Part shown: one piece after another, positions 45,424 through 55,013 of the stretch
How the letters are laid out: each line of letters begins with the position of its first letter
Position numbering within the stretch: the stretch's first letter is position 1
Assembly: GCA_041745295.1 (NCBI GenBank)
Contig: JBGTJE010000005.1
Location: 25,801 to 89,800, forward strand
From: JANMEB01 sp041745295
Lineage (GTDB): Bacteria; Planctomycetota; Planctomycetia; Pirellulales; Pirellulaceae
Length of the DNA stretch: 64,000 nucleotides
Direction: 5' to 3'
The notes under the pieces: model-generated
What the model was told of the DNA's origin: nothing
The model's input: only the letters and a program-made list of their open reading frames with translations
The model's database searches: none
Position numbers and translations under genes: made by a program

Positions 45424-46524
45424 TTAGGGCGACTGCAACTTCGATAGTTCCGCGATGATCTCGTCGGCCGAGGGACGGTCATTGAAGGATTCGGCGCGAT
45501 GCATGAACCGGATTTTGCCTTGCGTGTCGATGATAAACGTTGCTGGGCGGTTGCTCCATTCGGTATGAATCCGCATTTGGAATGGGACGCCATAGGCGGC
45601 GCTTGCCGTCAGCGCCGGATCAAGCAGCAATGGAAAATGTAAATCGTCCGTTTTCAGGCCCGCATCCTTGAGCAGGTACTTGGCCGAAAAACCATCGTGC
45701 GGATCGACCGCCAGAAGTTTGGCGTTGAGGTCATTGAGCTTTGCCATGCTCGCGCGCAACTGCCCGAGTTGCATATGGCACACCGGTCACGTGTCGCCAT
45801 AAATGAACACCAATATCACGTTGCTCTTGTCGCGATAATCGGACAAGCGGATTTTTTCACCCTCCACCGTCGAGAGGGCAAAGTCCGGGGCCAGTTCATC
45901 GACACGCGCTGAATCCATGGTTTTTGCATCCCAGTGTTTCAGCGACTCGGCAACCGCCGGATCCAACTTCGATCCTTCTCGTTCAACGGCATATTTGATG
46001 TGGAGCTTTACGTCACGATTTTTCTCGGCCGCCAGCAGGTCGTTCAAATCACGCAAATTGCCTCCGAGCATCCCGTACGAGTCGACGGCGTAGAGTCTCA
46101 CTGCGGGGCTCTCGTCGTTCCGAATAGCATCGAGGATTGGCTCCAACGGAACTTTGTCGCCCAGAAATCCAAGCGTCTGTGCCGAGAGAATACGTGTTGG
46201 CGGGTTCTCGGATTGCAGAGCTTTAACAAGCGCTGGGATGCCTTCATCACCTAATGCGACGAGCTGCTGAATCGCGGCCATGCGAAGATGCCAGCCACGA
46301 TCTCCCGTGGCACGCATGTATTTTTCGGCAGACGTTCGAAACTCTTTTTCCCAGGCCTTGTCGTCCCACGAAGTCGCGAAGTCGTTTAGAACGGTCTGCG
46401 CATCCTTGGCCTGCCCGGCTGAGGCGTCAATTTTTTGTATTTGCCCGTCGCAAGTTTGTTGCGTTCCGTTCCAGAAAATCGCCGCGAAGAACACGGCCGC
46501 CGATATCGCCTTAAGTCGATTCAT
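45424..46524 (-). CDS. HEAT-repeat redoxin, candidate selenoprotein (Sec at codon 246)
   Basis: 366 residues if the in-frame TGA at 45787-45789 is read through. The ATG at 46524 follows AGGGGTGG and opens a signal peptide (AISAAVFFAAIFW). Residues 60-170 are HEAT-like (AAIQQLVALGDEGIPALV, AVRLYAVDSYGMLGG). The rest is an AhpC/TSA-redoxin: APDFALSTVEG, VILVFIYGDT, TGA, PVCHMQLGQL, then PHDGFSAKYLL and NRPATFIID. Relatives have Cys at the TGA, in a C-P-x-C motif, so this would be U-P-V-C. A hairpin fitting the bacterial SECIS begins 14 bases after the TGA. The alternative is a decayed gene, but the frame is clean on both sides. Confidence 0.8.
45756..45789 (-). promoter_or_regulatory. Candidate bacterial SECIS of the redoxin gene
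   Basis: On the minus strand, TGA (45789-45787) is followed by a 14-base spacer and the hairpin GCAACT-CGGGC-AGTTGC (45772-45756). The apical loop begins 21 bases after the TGA and has G among its first two bases, as the bacterial SECIS model requires. An outer helix TGCCAT/ATGGCA can also form. Confidence 0.65.
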
Positions 46525-46601
46525 TGTCCACCCCTGATTTCCATCACCATATGTTCGTGTGCCAAATTCCAAACTGAGCGCTGCGCTTGACCAGAGTATC
46601 G

Positions 46602-47717
46602 CTACGTATCAATCCGCCGGAGACATTCCCAAGCGACCGCACCCATCAATCCCCCGAACGGCAACGTCAATAGCCAGCTTGCGATGATCCGTCCAATCAT
46701 TTTCCAGTGTGCCTGCTTATTGATCGCGCCGATTCCGAACAATGCACCACAGCTTACATGGGTTGTCGATACAGGCAATCCCAGCCGACTTGCGCCAATG
46801 ACAACCAGTCCAGTGAGAGCGTTGGCGACCAGCCCCTGGCCGTGGTTCATCGCAGTTATTTCGCGGCTCATCGTTCGAGCCACGCGGCGCCCACTTACAA
46901 GACCGCCGATCGCGATGGCGACGCCGATGATTCCAATTCCATAGTGCCCGGGAAGAGCGGTGCCGACCAATAACAGCGCGGCGATTTTTGGTGTATCGTT
47001 GAGTCCGCGGGCAAAACTGACGACTCCCGACGTCGCAAAATGGAGTCCGTTCAGCATCGATTGAGCATCAATGCCGACAATCGCACCTTGGTACAGTTGT
47101 CGACAATGAACGGTCTCGCCCATGGTCACACTTAGCTGCTTCGCCTGGGATAACGACACCGACGAGTCATTGGCGCATACCGTTTCGACGACTTGATTTC
47201 CGATGCAGAGGCAGGTTTCGGTCCCAATGCCGGCGCGTGTCCTCGCGATACGCATCACTGGATAAACGAGAACCGTTAGGCCCGCTGCAATCAACGGGCT
47301 CAATAAGAGCGGCCACAAGAAGCTCGTTCCAAGTTTATCGAGACTAATCGATGAACCGGCCGAAATGCCCGCTCCGATCAGTGCGCCGAGGAGCGCATGA
47401 GTCGTTGACACCGGCATTCCGAATCGAGTGGCGAAACAAACTGTCAGGCTCGCTCCGAAGGCCACCGCCGAGGCGAATCCGATTCGGCGGACCAACGATG
47501 CGTCGATCAATCCTTTTCCACTAAAATTGGTGAGCAGCTCCGATGCCAGAAAAAACGCGGTGATCGAGCCGGCCAAGGTGCAGACGGTCGCCCAAGCCAA
47601 GGTGCGCCGATATCCGGCAGTTCCGCTACCCAATACGGTTGCGACGCCTTTGAAATTGTCGTTGGCACCGTTGAAATACGCCAGGAAAATGGCACCAACT
47701 AGAAGAATGATTCCCAT
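46602..47717 (-). CDS. PiT-family inorganic phosphate permease
   Basis: 371 residues, ten or so membrane segments. The two halves carry the PiT signatures: FNGANDNFKGVAT near the N-terminus and ARGLNDTPKIAALLL in the second half, with GMPVSTTHALLGAL and GLPVSTTHVSCGALFGIG repeats. PiT carriers move phosphate with H+ or Na+, and admit arsenate. It lies between the redoxin and ArsS genes, in line with an arsenic-linked cluster. A GTG at 47741 is an alternative start. Confidence 0.88.
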   Translation of the reverse strand: MGIILLVGAIFLAYFNGANDNFKGVATVLGSGTAGYRRTLAWATVCTLAGSITAFFLASELLTNFSGKGLIDASLVRRIGFASAVAFGASLTVCFATRFGMPVSTTHALLGALIGAGISAGSSISLDKLGTSFLWPLLLSPLIAAGLTVLVYPVMRIARTRAGIGTETCLCIGNQVVETVCANDSSVSLSQAKQLSVTMGETVHCRQLYQGAIVGIDAQSMLNGLHFATSGVVSFARGLNDTPKIAALLLVGTALPGHYGIGIIGVAIAIGGLVSGRRVARTMSREITAMNHGQGLVANALTGLVVIGASRLGLPVSTTHVSCGALFGIGAINKQAHWKMIGRIIASWLLTLPFGGLMGAVAWECLRRIDT

Positions 47718-47762
47718 GGCGAGCGTTCCTATAGGTTTCACAAATCCTTGAGGCCGGATGGG

Positions 47763-48809
47763 CTAGGACACCACTGTTCCCAAGCAACTGGAGCCGCAAC
47801 CGGCCGTGCATCCGAAACAGTGGTTCCCGGTTTGGATTGTCCGCAGAGCGACGTCATTCCAGCGGCATTCGCTGATGTGAATTCGCTTGCCGTTCACTGG
47901 AATGTCCAGCATTTGATTGAAGTCACAATCGAACAGATATCCGTTCCAGTCAACCGACAACATCTCGCGACACATGAGTCCGTCCAAGGTCCGCGGGTTG
48001 AATGCCGCGATCAGTGTTTGCATGTACTCGTCATATTTTCCCGAGTGCAGCAGGTCGTCGAGAAAGCGACTGATGGGCATGTTTGTAATGGCGAGTAATC
48101 GCGTAAAACGAATTCCGAAACGTGAGTCGAGTTGCTGCCGAAATTCGGCTTCGAGGGCGGCCTGGTTTGATGGCAGGCTCGCTCCGATCGGATTATGCAC
48201 CAAGCTCAACTCCAATCCAGAGTCGGGCTGCCCGTAACCCAACGAGTTTAGGATTTTTATCGCTTGAATCGATTTCTCGAATGTGCCGCTTCCCCGCTGG
48301 GAATCGCAGTTGTCTTGCAAGTAACACGGAAGTGACGCGATGACGTCAACACGGTGCTTGGCCAAGAATTCAGGCAGGTCTTGGAATCCTTTCGCCAAAA
48401 GAATAGTCAAATTGCATCGGTTAGTTATTTGTTTTCCGAGCGAGGATGCCTGTTGCACGAGCCAACGGAAGTTCGGATTCATCTCGGGAGCGCCGCCCGT
48501 GATGTCCAGGGATTCCGCGGTGGAATTCGCCAAAAATTCGATGACTTGTTCCGCCGTCCCTCGCGACATGCTCTCCCGTCGATCCGGCCCGGCGTCGACG
48601 TGGCAGTGAGAACAGGTCTGATTGCAGACCTTGCCAACGTTGACTTGGAGTACCTTGATTCGGAGGGAGCGAAGTTGCGGGAGTCCCGCATCCGCCACCG
48701 TTTCGCGAAAACGACCTGGCCAACTCACGTCGCCTTGGGCCAACACACCACGTTGCAGCTCCGGCGACGAAAGCGGGCTCCCAATTCGATTCAACGTTTT
48801 CAGAATCAT
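47763..48809 (-). CDS. arsS: Arsenosugar biosynthesis radical SAM protein ArsS
   Basis: 348 residues from ATG 48809, with GGAAAAGAAG upstream and the usual LNRIGSPLSSPEL opening; the frame runs back to 48878. The radical SAM motif is CNQTCSHCH. Later motifs (DITGGAPEMNPNF, DCDFNQML) and the end (HCFGCTAGCGSSCLG) match ArsS. In some relatives a Cys near the end is selenocysteine; here it is TGC/TGT-coded Cys. ArsS acts with ArsM to make oxo-arsenosugars. Confidence 0.9.
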   Translation of the reverse strand: MILKTLNRIGSPLSSPELQRGVLAQGDVSWPGRFRETVADAGLPQLRSLRIKVLQVNVGKVCNQTCSHCHVDAGPDRRESMSRGTAEQVIEFLANSTAESLDITGGAPEMNPNFRWLVQQASSLGKQITNRCNLTILLAKGFQDLPEFLAKHRVDVIASLPCYLQDNCDSQRGSGTFEKSIQAIKILNSLGYGQPDSGLELSLVHNPIGASLPSNQAALEAEFRQQLDSRFGIRFTRLLAITNMPISRFLDDLLHSGKYDEYMQTLIAAFNPRTLDGLMCREMLSVDWNGYLFDCDFNQMLDIPVNGKRIHISECRWNDVALRTIQTGNHCFGCTAGCGSSCLGTVVS

Positions 48810-48868
48810 CTTCTTTTCCGGGTACGAATATCGGAATGCATTGCCTTGAGGATTCGCCAAGCCTATCG

Positions 48869-50047
48869 CTAACCACAATTCCCGCCTGGCTCACATCCGC
48901 AGCCGAGGCCAAGATTCGTCGCGGCGTAACCGTGGCCCTTAGTTTCGCGAGGATCGCGCTTTTTGCTGCGTCCACAATCGAAGCTCGCTGCGATTTCACT
49001 GGGGATGCTTTCGCGCGGCGAGACAAATTCAAACAGAGATTGATAGGGCGCACGGTGCAGTAGTTCAAATGTTTTGTCGCAAACCGCCCCCCGATGACCG
49101 CGTCGATAAGTATGGCCGTCGTCGTCGACCACGCTTTTGAAGGGCCCTCGGTAGATTACGGCCTGATTTCGCTCCAGACAAGGGCCTTGCTTCCCTTTGT
49201 GGGCGAGAACGGTCATCGACCGGAACTCGATTCCGTGAACCGTTTGCCACGGTTCAGGAGTTCGCCGCACGATCTCGATTCCGTGAAATCCAGCGTCCTC
49301 GAATGCCTGCAGGAATTGATCTTCTCGAAACGCGCCGGAAATGCAGCCAGACCAAAGCGTCGGATCATCTCTCAGCACGTCAGGAACTTCCTCATCGGCA
49401 ACGATATCGCTGATTGCGGCGCGTCCACCGCGCTTCAAAACACGAAAGATTTCCGCGAACATTTGGCGTCGATCCGCTTGTCGTACTAGATTTAGAACGC
49501 AATTGGAAACGACGCAGTCAATTGACTCAGTCGGCACAAGTGGTTGCGCTGCGCGAAGCCGCTCTTCTGTATTTCTTAGCGTTAGATAGTCAGTCGCATC
49601 GCGCACGGGGCTCTCGGCCAGCATCTGGTCCAGCAATTGCAGATCCAGCTGAAGATCCTGGATCAGGCCATAGCGGAATTCCACATTGGCAAAACCGATC
49701 CGCGCGGCCACGGCCGGTGCGTGCCGTATCGCCAAACCCAGCATTTCACGATTGCAATCGACCCCAATGACGCGGCCGGTGGGCCCTACAACCTGTGCGG
49801 CAATAAAGCACAGTTTCCCGCCCCCGCAACCCAAGTCCAAAACGGTATCCCCCGCGTTGAGATATGGTGTTGGATCGCCGCAGCCGTAGTCTCGCTCGAT
49901 GACTTCGTTCGGGATGGCCGAAAGGAATTCGGATGGATAATTCACCGGGCAGCAAAGCGCAGCTTCACGAACGCGGGCCGCGGCGGTATACCGCTCGAAG
50001 ACCTGCGATTCCACCGTCCCACAAGTTTTTCCGTTTTTCCCATTCAT
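48869..50047 (-). CDS. arsM: Arsenite methyltransferase ArsM
   Basis: 392 residues. SAM-binding DLGCGGGKLCF, then VVSNCVLNLV and GGRAAISDIVADEEVP, are the ArsM pattern. Cysteines expected to bind As(III) are seen (Cys in ALCCPVNY, NCVLNL, SGCISGAF). The last 90 residues end in a Cys-rich tail (GLGCGCEPGGNCG). It methylates arsenite. The gene is directly upstream of arsS in the same direction. Confidence 0.9.
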   Translation of the reverse strand: MNGKNGKTCGTVESQVFERYTAAARVREAALCCPVNYPSEFLSAIPNEVIERDYGCGDPTPYLNAGDTVLDLGCGGGKLCFIAAQVVGPTGRVIGVDCNREMLGLAIRHAPAVAARIGFANVEFRYGLIQDLQLDLQLLDQMLAESPVRDATDYLTLRNTEERLRAAQPLVPTESIDCVVSNCVLNLVRQADRRQMFAEIFRVLKRGGRAAISDIVADEEVPDVLRDDPTLWSGCISGAFREDQFLQAFEDAGFHGIEIVRRTPEPWQTVHGIEFRSMTVLAHKGKQGPCLERNQAVIYRGPFKSVVDDDGHTYRRGHRGAVCDKTFELLHRAPYQSLFEFVSPRESIPSEIAASFDCGRSKKRDPRETKGHGYAATNLGLGCGCEPGGNCG

Positions 50048-50095
50048 CGCGAATCTCTTTCGCCAAAGCCCAAGAAATAGTGGCGCTGCCGTTGG

Positions 50096-51844
50096 TTAGC
50101 TCTTTGACGGCGCTGACTGCGAATCCTTACACCACCGGGGAAACCTCCGCAAATCAACCGATTGGCGGCACCAATTCATCGAGACGAGAACTAGTACCGG
50201 CACATATTCAATCCAGACCACAACGAAATCGAAAAAGGTCGGACCCGAACCTCCGAACGAGGCCAACGCGGTTGGATGAAATTGAAACCAGAACCGGAGG
50301 TAATAGAGGAAGGAAAATCCCGCCATCAGCAGCCATGCGCGGTTATTCGAGAACGGCAAAAAGGGGATTGCCCAAGTCCAATACCAGGGATTTTGGGCTG
50401 GGCCAAGCAGCCATAACCACACCAGGGTCAAGAACATCGCTTCCGCCAGCCCAAGGGCATTCCGCCAGACGAGCCAGCAGAGTCGTATCGCGATTATCCC
50501 GAACACCGACATTGTGATGAGTCGCGCGAGGGAAAATGGGACGCGATGCGAATCCATCGAAAGTTGTGTCGCGCACAATTCGACGATTTGCTTTCGAAAC
50601 GGATCTGGCGTCACGGCGAACCAAGCCGGAATCACAGTCGTTGACTGTTCGGCGGGGCGGAGATTCTCTTCCACAACCATGAAGATCAAATCATTCATTT
50701 CCCAGCGAGAAAGAAAAGCGGATAGCCCGTCCCAAGAGGATGAAACCCAATGCGAGGACTGGCCCGCGTGATTCCCAATCATCGCCATTGGCGAAAGGGC
50801 GATGGCCGACGTGAGGAGTGCGGCGAGGCTCCAGATTATCGCCGACTTGAGCGTCCAATTCCGCCAACAGTAAACGGCGATCACGGGAAAGAGTACGACT
50901 GGAAAGAGCTTCGCACCGACTCCCAATCCCCACACAATTGCGCTTGCCAGAAGCCTCGCCGGGAAGCGGGTTGGATCGGCTTGGCTGCGTGCTGAAAGGA
51001 GCAGCCACAATCCGGTGACGGTGAAGAACACGGCCACTGAATCGAGGTGACTGCTGTTGGCAAATTCCTTCAGCACCAACGGGCACCAGGCGTACACGAT
51101 TGTCCAAGCGGTAGGCAGCCGAAGGGTCCGCAGGAGCATCGATAGCGAGATTATCGTTCCCAAATCGAATGCGACAATCACGGATTTGATTGCCATGACT
51201 CGCATGAAGAGCGGTGCGCCAACGGGTAACACCGACTGGCTGGCGGCGAAGAGTACTTGGCTTACTGGGGGATACACGGTTGGCAGCTCGGGGTAATGCA
51301 CTCGGCCGTGAATGGTCGCTATCGCTGGGTCCTGGTTCCGAAGAGTGACCAGAGCCTGCAGTTCCGCCGACCTTGCATCAGGGGCAGAATCAAAATCGAG
51401 GTCGGCGGGAGCGAACCGAAAAGGACTGACGCCCGCTTTGGCGACAATGCCATCCCACATGTAGCGATAATAGTCGACTTCTTGTATCGGTTCCGACGGA
51501 AATAGCGCTAGCCGCATTGCAACGGCAATAACAAAGATGAGCGGCGTAAGACGGTTTGATCGCAACGTGTGCAACACGATCCAAACGCCTGTCAAGTAAA
51601 CGAGGTGAGCCGCGATCAATATCGACACCATCTCAAAAATGGGTCGCGATTCCCCGGGACCTTCAAATGTGAATTGGCTGCTCACGATGGTGATGGCCGC
51701 GCAGATCGCCAACTGTATCGCACCGACTACCGCCAAAAATGTCGCCGATGAGTCTCGCGGGGACGACTTTTCAACGTGGCTACTTGACGTCACTGGCGCA
51801 CCGTTCGGCGGGGCGATGTCGCGGCGAATTTGGCGATTGTCCAC
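50096..51844 (-). CDS. GT-C / GT87-like membrane glycosyltransferase
   Basis: 582 residues with about 11 membrane helices. Near residue 120 a charged loop EVDYYRYMWDG follows a membrane segment, as in DUF2029/GT87 mannosyltransferases that use polyprenol-phosphate sugars. The C-terminal half has the NPWYWTWAIPFLPF pattern. Its start lies inside the GT2 gene (55-base overlap), so the two work together. Possible role: adding sugar in the arsenic-linked cluster or on lipids; not proven. Confidence 0.75.
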   Translation of the reverse strand: MDNRQIRRDIAPPNGAPVTSSSHVEKSSPRDSSATFLAVVGAIQLAICAAITIVSSQFTFEGPGESRPIFEMVSILIAAHLVYLTGVWIVLHTLRSNRLTPLIFVIAVAMRLALFPSEPIQEVDYYRYMWDGIVAKAGVSPFRFAPADLDFDSAPDARSAELQALVTLRNQDPAIATIHGRVHYPELPTVYPPVSQVLFAASQSVLPVGAPLFMRVMAIKSVIVAFDLGTIISLSMLLRTLRLPTAWTIVYAWCPLVLKEFANSSHLDSVAVFFTVTGLWLLLSARSQADPTRFPARLLASAIVWGLGVGAKLFPVVLFPVIAVYCWRNWTLKSAIIWSLAALLTSAIALSPMAMIGNHAGQSSHWVSSSWDGLSAFLSRWEMNDLIFMVVEENLRPAEQSTTVIPAWFAVTPDPFRKQIVELCATQLSMDSHRVPFSLARLITMSVFGIIAIRLCWLVWRNALGLAEAMFLTLVWLWLLGPAQNPWYWTWAIPFLPFSNNRAWLLMAGFSFLYYLRFWFQFHPTALASFGGSGPTFFDFVVVWIEYVPVLVLVSMNWCRQSVDLRRFPRWCKDSQSAPSKS

Positions 51845-52584
51845 AAGATTCGATAACCGGCGCGAAGGGTGCCGGACAGCGTTCCGCTGATCTTGCTGAC
51901 CCCTATTCGGCGACGGTAGGGGACCGGGATTTCAATCGTTCGACAGCCGCTCAACACCGCCTTGATTTGCATTTCGATTGTCCAGCCAAAAGTTGTGTCT
52001 TGCATTTCGAGTTTCTCCAGAGACGAGAACCGGATCGCTCGAAATGGTCCGAGGTCAGTGAAACGAGCGCCCCAAATCAACCACATGAGAAAACACGCCA
52101 GACGATTTCCAAAAATACTTTGAAATGGCATCGCGCCCGGCTCTCGGTCTCCCAAGAGGCGAGAACCCACCACGAAGTCGGCTCGATTTTCGGCAATCGG
52201 TCGCACAAGTTCCGGAAGCAAATCCGGATAGTCGCTATAGTCTCCATCCAAGAAAACGACAACTGTTCGATTCCGCTGGTCCCGCGGCACCAAGCATCTT
52301 GCGGCGGCGATTCCCGTCAGGCAGGCACGCCCATAACCTGGAATCGGCTCCTGGACAATGCTTGCACCGAGTTTGTTCGCTTCTCGGGCCGTGGCATCTG
52401 ATGACCCGTTGTCGACGACAAGCACGTGGCCAATCGGCGGTAGGTCGTGGAGCACGAGCCCAATCGATGCCTCTTCATTTCTGGCGGGAATAATCACGAC
52501 TACATCGGCGAAGGCCATGGATCCATGCGTCCACTTTTTTCCGCTGTCGCGGCCACACGTGTTCTCGACTACGCACTCCGCCAT
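51790..52584 (-). CDS. Family 2 glycosyltransferase (polyprenyl-phosphate type)
   Basis: 264 residues. VVIIPARNEEASIG opens the GT-A fold, VDNGSSDATA follows, and FLDGDYSDYPD is the D-x-D region. DLGPFRAI and TFGWTIEMQIKA belong to the dolichyl-phosphate-mannose-synthase-like group. With the GT-C enzyme that follows, it would make the lipid-linked sugar donor. The start at 52584 has AAAGGCGA upstream; 52518 is another option. Confidence 0.85.
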   Translation of the reverse strand: MAECVVENTCGRDSGKKWTHGSMAFADVVVIIPARNEEASIGLVLHDLPPIGHVLVVDNGSSDATAREANKLGASIVQEPIPGYGRACLTGIAAARCLVPRDQRNRTVVVFLDGDYSDYPDLLPELVRPIAENRADFVVGSRLLGDREPGAMPFQSIFGNRLACFLMWLIWGARFTDLGPFRAIRFSSLEKLEMQDTTFGWTIEMQIKAVLSGCRTIEIPVPYRRRIGVSKISGTLSGTLRAGYRILWTIAKFAATSPRRTVRQ

Positions 52585-52740
52585 GCGGCCATCGCCTTTC
52601 GTCCAACGTTAGAACATTCGGGCAACCCAAAAAGATCTATCCCAACGATTAACTGCATCCCAAACTTTCGCGGCGAAACACAACTGTGTTTGAGAGTTTC
52701 AACCATCTGAGAGTGAGATCGAGTTGAAACCTCAGTGCGA

Positions 52741-53043
52741 TCAGCGCGACCCCGAGCCTTGGTATGAAGGAGCTGATCGTGGCGCGCTGCGAATACCTGT
52801 TCCCAACAGCGGTCGGGACGGCGTCGAATCGTCGGGAATGGGGTAATACTGCGAGTCGGCTTTCGAGATCGTGGGCTGAGCCGTATTCGGCAATGGACAA
52901 TTTCCGCCAGCACACCCACCATTGCCGCATTTGCCACTGGCGCAGCTTCCGCCAAACACCGCTCGATCATGATGGCACCCGGTTAAAACGCTCAGCGAAA
53001 ACGCCGCGACAAGAAACAAACTACACCAGCAAAACTGTCTCAT
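52741..53043 (-). CDS. Small Cys/Gly-rich lipoprotein
   Basis: 100 residues from ATG 53043 (AAAGGA upstream; frame open to 53103). The signal peptide ends in a lipobox LTGC. Then comes a Cys/Gly-rich stretch (SCASGKCGNGGCAGGNC) that could bind metal, and a Ser/Pro-rich tail. It is placed between the glycosyltransferase and DUF547 genes. Confidence 0.65.
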   Translation of the reverse strand: MRQFCWCSLFLVAAFSLSVLTGCHHDRAVFGGSCASGKCGNGGCAGGNCPLPNTAQPTISKADSQYYPIPDDSTPSRPLLGTGIRSAPRSAPSYQGSGSR

Positions 53044-53130
53044 GGGATTCCTTTCCAAGTTCTTGAGAAGCGCAGTCCTTGTCTTCTCATCGACCAAAGC
53101 CAAGGGGACGAATGTAAAAGGTTTTACCGA

Positions 53131-53970
53131 CTATTTCTTGTCGTTCAGGCTCCAGTCGTATTCGAGGAACGAAATGCGAGCTTGGCCGCTTTGGCTCAGC
53201 TTTCGGGCGCTCTCGTCAGGCAACCAATCGACAATTCGTCTTAGTTGCTCCGCCTGAGTTCCACCGAAATCCTGGCCGAACCAATCGAGAATCGGTGATA
53301 GCGCAATCGATTTGGATGATTCGTCGAACGTGAATTTTGACGCGTCGGCGAAAAACGCTTGGGCATTCGCGGTTAATTGCTCGTCGATCCGCTCGGCGAC
53401 GTACGCCTCGTTCCGCAACGGAGGACAGCCAATCGATGCACACACAATCGCGAAATGAATCCTGGGTTCACCCGTTTTTCTCAATATCTCGTGTTCCATT
53501 TGGTCGAGCGAGTATTCCGAATCGCCAACCAATAAGTGAAGGTCTTTCCAAATGTTGTACCCAACAAGCTTGGCTGTATGGTTGCGGATGCTGGTGGTCG
53601 GGTATTCACGGAGAATTCCCGCGATCGTCACCGCGTTGTAGGCATTGATCCAAAACGCGAGTTTTTCGGATTCGGTCCCGACTCCGTTGGAGGACGACAA
53701 CTGACGGAGGTATTGGTCTAGCAATTTCCCATCCACTGCCGACGCTTTCCAAGCGGAATAGTCCACCAGACCTTTTTGATCCACGTATTTCGCCAGCAAC
53801 GCATTCCACGTCCCGTGGTCGATCTTCGACAAATCAACCCGCTGATTCTTGGGGACTCTGGCGCCCACGATAACGGTCGGACCGGCGTTGGCGGCATTGA
53901 ACGCGAGCAACATCAGGATCATCACGGCGGCGAACGCGAGGATTCCCGCCATCATGTAACGTGCCTTCAT
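53131..53970 (-). CDS. DUF547 domain protein, exported
   Basis: 279 residues. One N-terminal membrane/signal segment (AGILAFAAVMILMLLAF). The DUF547 core follows: LAFWINAYNAVTI, HFAIVCASIGCPPLRNEAY, then ILDWFGQDFG. DUF547 proteins resemble papain-like/transglutaminase folds and are common near metal and redox genes in planctomycetes; activity is unknown. Confidence 0.85.
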   Translation of the reverse strand: MKARYMMAGILAFAAVMILMLLAFNAANAGPTVIVGARVPKNQRVDLSKIDHGTWNALLAKYVDQKGLVDYSAWKASAVDGKLLDQYLRQLSSSNGVGTESEKLAFWINAYNAVTIAGILREYPTTSIRNHTAKLVGYNIWKDLHLLVGDSEYSLDQMEHEILRKTGEPRIHFAIVCASIGCPPLRNEAYVAERIDEQLTANAQAFFADASKFTFDESSKSIALSPILDWFGQDFGGTQAEQLRRIVDWLPDESARKLSQSGQARISFLEYDWSLNDKK

Positions 53971-54305
53971 CTTCCAATCCTTTGAAACTTCCCAAAATCA
54001 CGACCGCCGAACCCGCGAGAAGGTCTCTCAGGTTTTTAGCGCCGCGTCTGTAAAGAACTTCACGCTTCGCCGGTTGTTGGCGTGTCAGCCTTCGGTCGGA
54101 GACAAATGTCTGACGCAGTTGGGGGTCAAGGCTTACACATGCCAGCACGGTTTCGACCCAAATTCGGCTCGCGACTTCGGGTACGGCAGTTTAGATGGTC
54201 CGTGCGACCGCATTTTCCAGTAGATTTTTGAATGATCAAAACGATGGATGTATTCGAGCGGAACGCCATCCAACTAACGGATCGATAATGTCCGAGAAAT
54301 ACGGC
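53971..54305 (-). other. Intergenic region upstream of the DUF547 gene
   Basis: About 335 bases, no gene recognised. It should contain the DUF547 promoter and the end of the next transcript; no clear hairpin with a T-run was seen. Confidence 0.4.
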
Positions 54306-55001
54306 TTACTTTCCCACGATAACTATTTTGAATTTCAGGCGTCCAGCGAGCGCTTCAAGTTGCTCAGCGTTGAGCAGGTCCTTGGCTTTCTCACCCATCC
54401 GAGTGGCCAGATCTTTGCAGTACTCGGCCCAATTTGTGTCTTGAGTGGGTTCCGGCATTTCCGCCAGGACCTGACTGGACATATTGATTAGTTTTGTCTT
54501 GGTCTCGTCGTTTAGACCTGGGGATGCCGCAAATTCCTCAACTTGGCGAGTGAAAATCGTGCGAAACTCGATCTCCGACAATTGCCCCACGGTCTCCTTG
54601 CTTCGCCATTGCTCGTCGCGGATCGCCCGCGCAAGATCTTCGCCCGAAAGCTGTTTGGGTTTTCGCTTTTGCTCTTGGAGAATCTGCTCAAGTTCTGCCG
54701 CCACCTCGTCTGGATTGGCAACATCGTCAATCCTTATGCGAACCAATGATCCGCTGTGGTTGGCCATCGAGGAATCGACGCCTTGCACTTTATCCAATTG
54801 CTCCAGCACGGGAGCAAGTCGCGAGCCTCAGCCGAGCCCGCTGACAGCGCCTCACGTCAATCCCTCGACATTGAACACGAGGTCCCCCGCGGCCACATTA
54901 GCCGCCGTCGCCTGATCGCGGGCAAACTCCGTGGATGGTTGCCCGCAACCCAATGCCAACACCAAAGAGCCCGCAATCAGAGTGAGTGCGACTTTTTTCA
55001 T
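54306..55001 (-). CDS. Lipoprotein with HMA-like metal-binding motif, candidate double selenoprotein
   Basis: 231 residues if two in-frame TGAs are read (54854-54852 and 54830-54828, codons 50 and 58). The ATG at 55001 opens a lipoprotein signal (LIAGSLVLALGC). Then LVFNVEGLT, TGA, GAVSGLG, TGA, GSRLAPVLEQLDKVQGV is laid out like a heavy-metal-associated domain (strand, thiol loop, helix), with UGA where metal-binding cysteines sit. The later 140 residues are charged and helical. After the second TGA a perfect 7-base hairpin fits a SECIS. The frame has no other stop. The gene lies beside merR, so a metal role is likely. Confidence 0.75.
54798..54830 (-). promoter_or_regulatory. Candidate bacterial SECIS after the second UGA
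   Basis: On the minus strand: TGA (54830-54828), 10-base spacer, then TTGCTCC-CGTGCT-GGAGCAA (54817-54798). The loop begins 18 bases after the TGA and has G in its first two bases. A smaller hairpin TCAGC/GCTGA follows the first TGA (54844-54828), with the loop 13 bases away. Confidence 0.65.
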
Positions 55002-55013
55002 GACATGCCTCAA

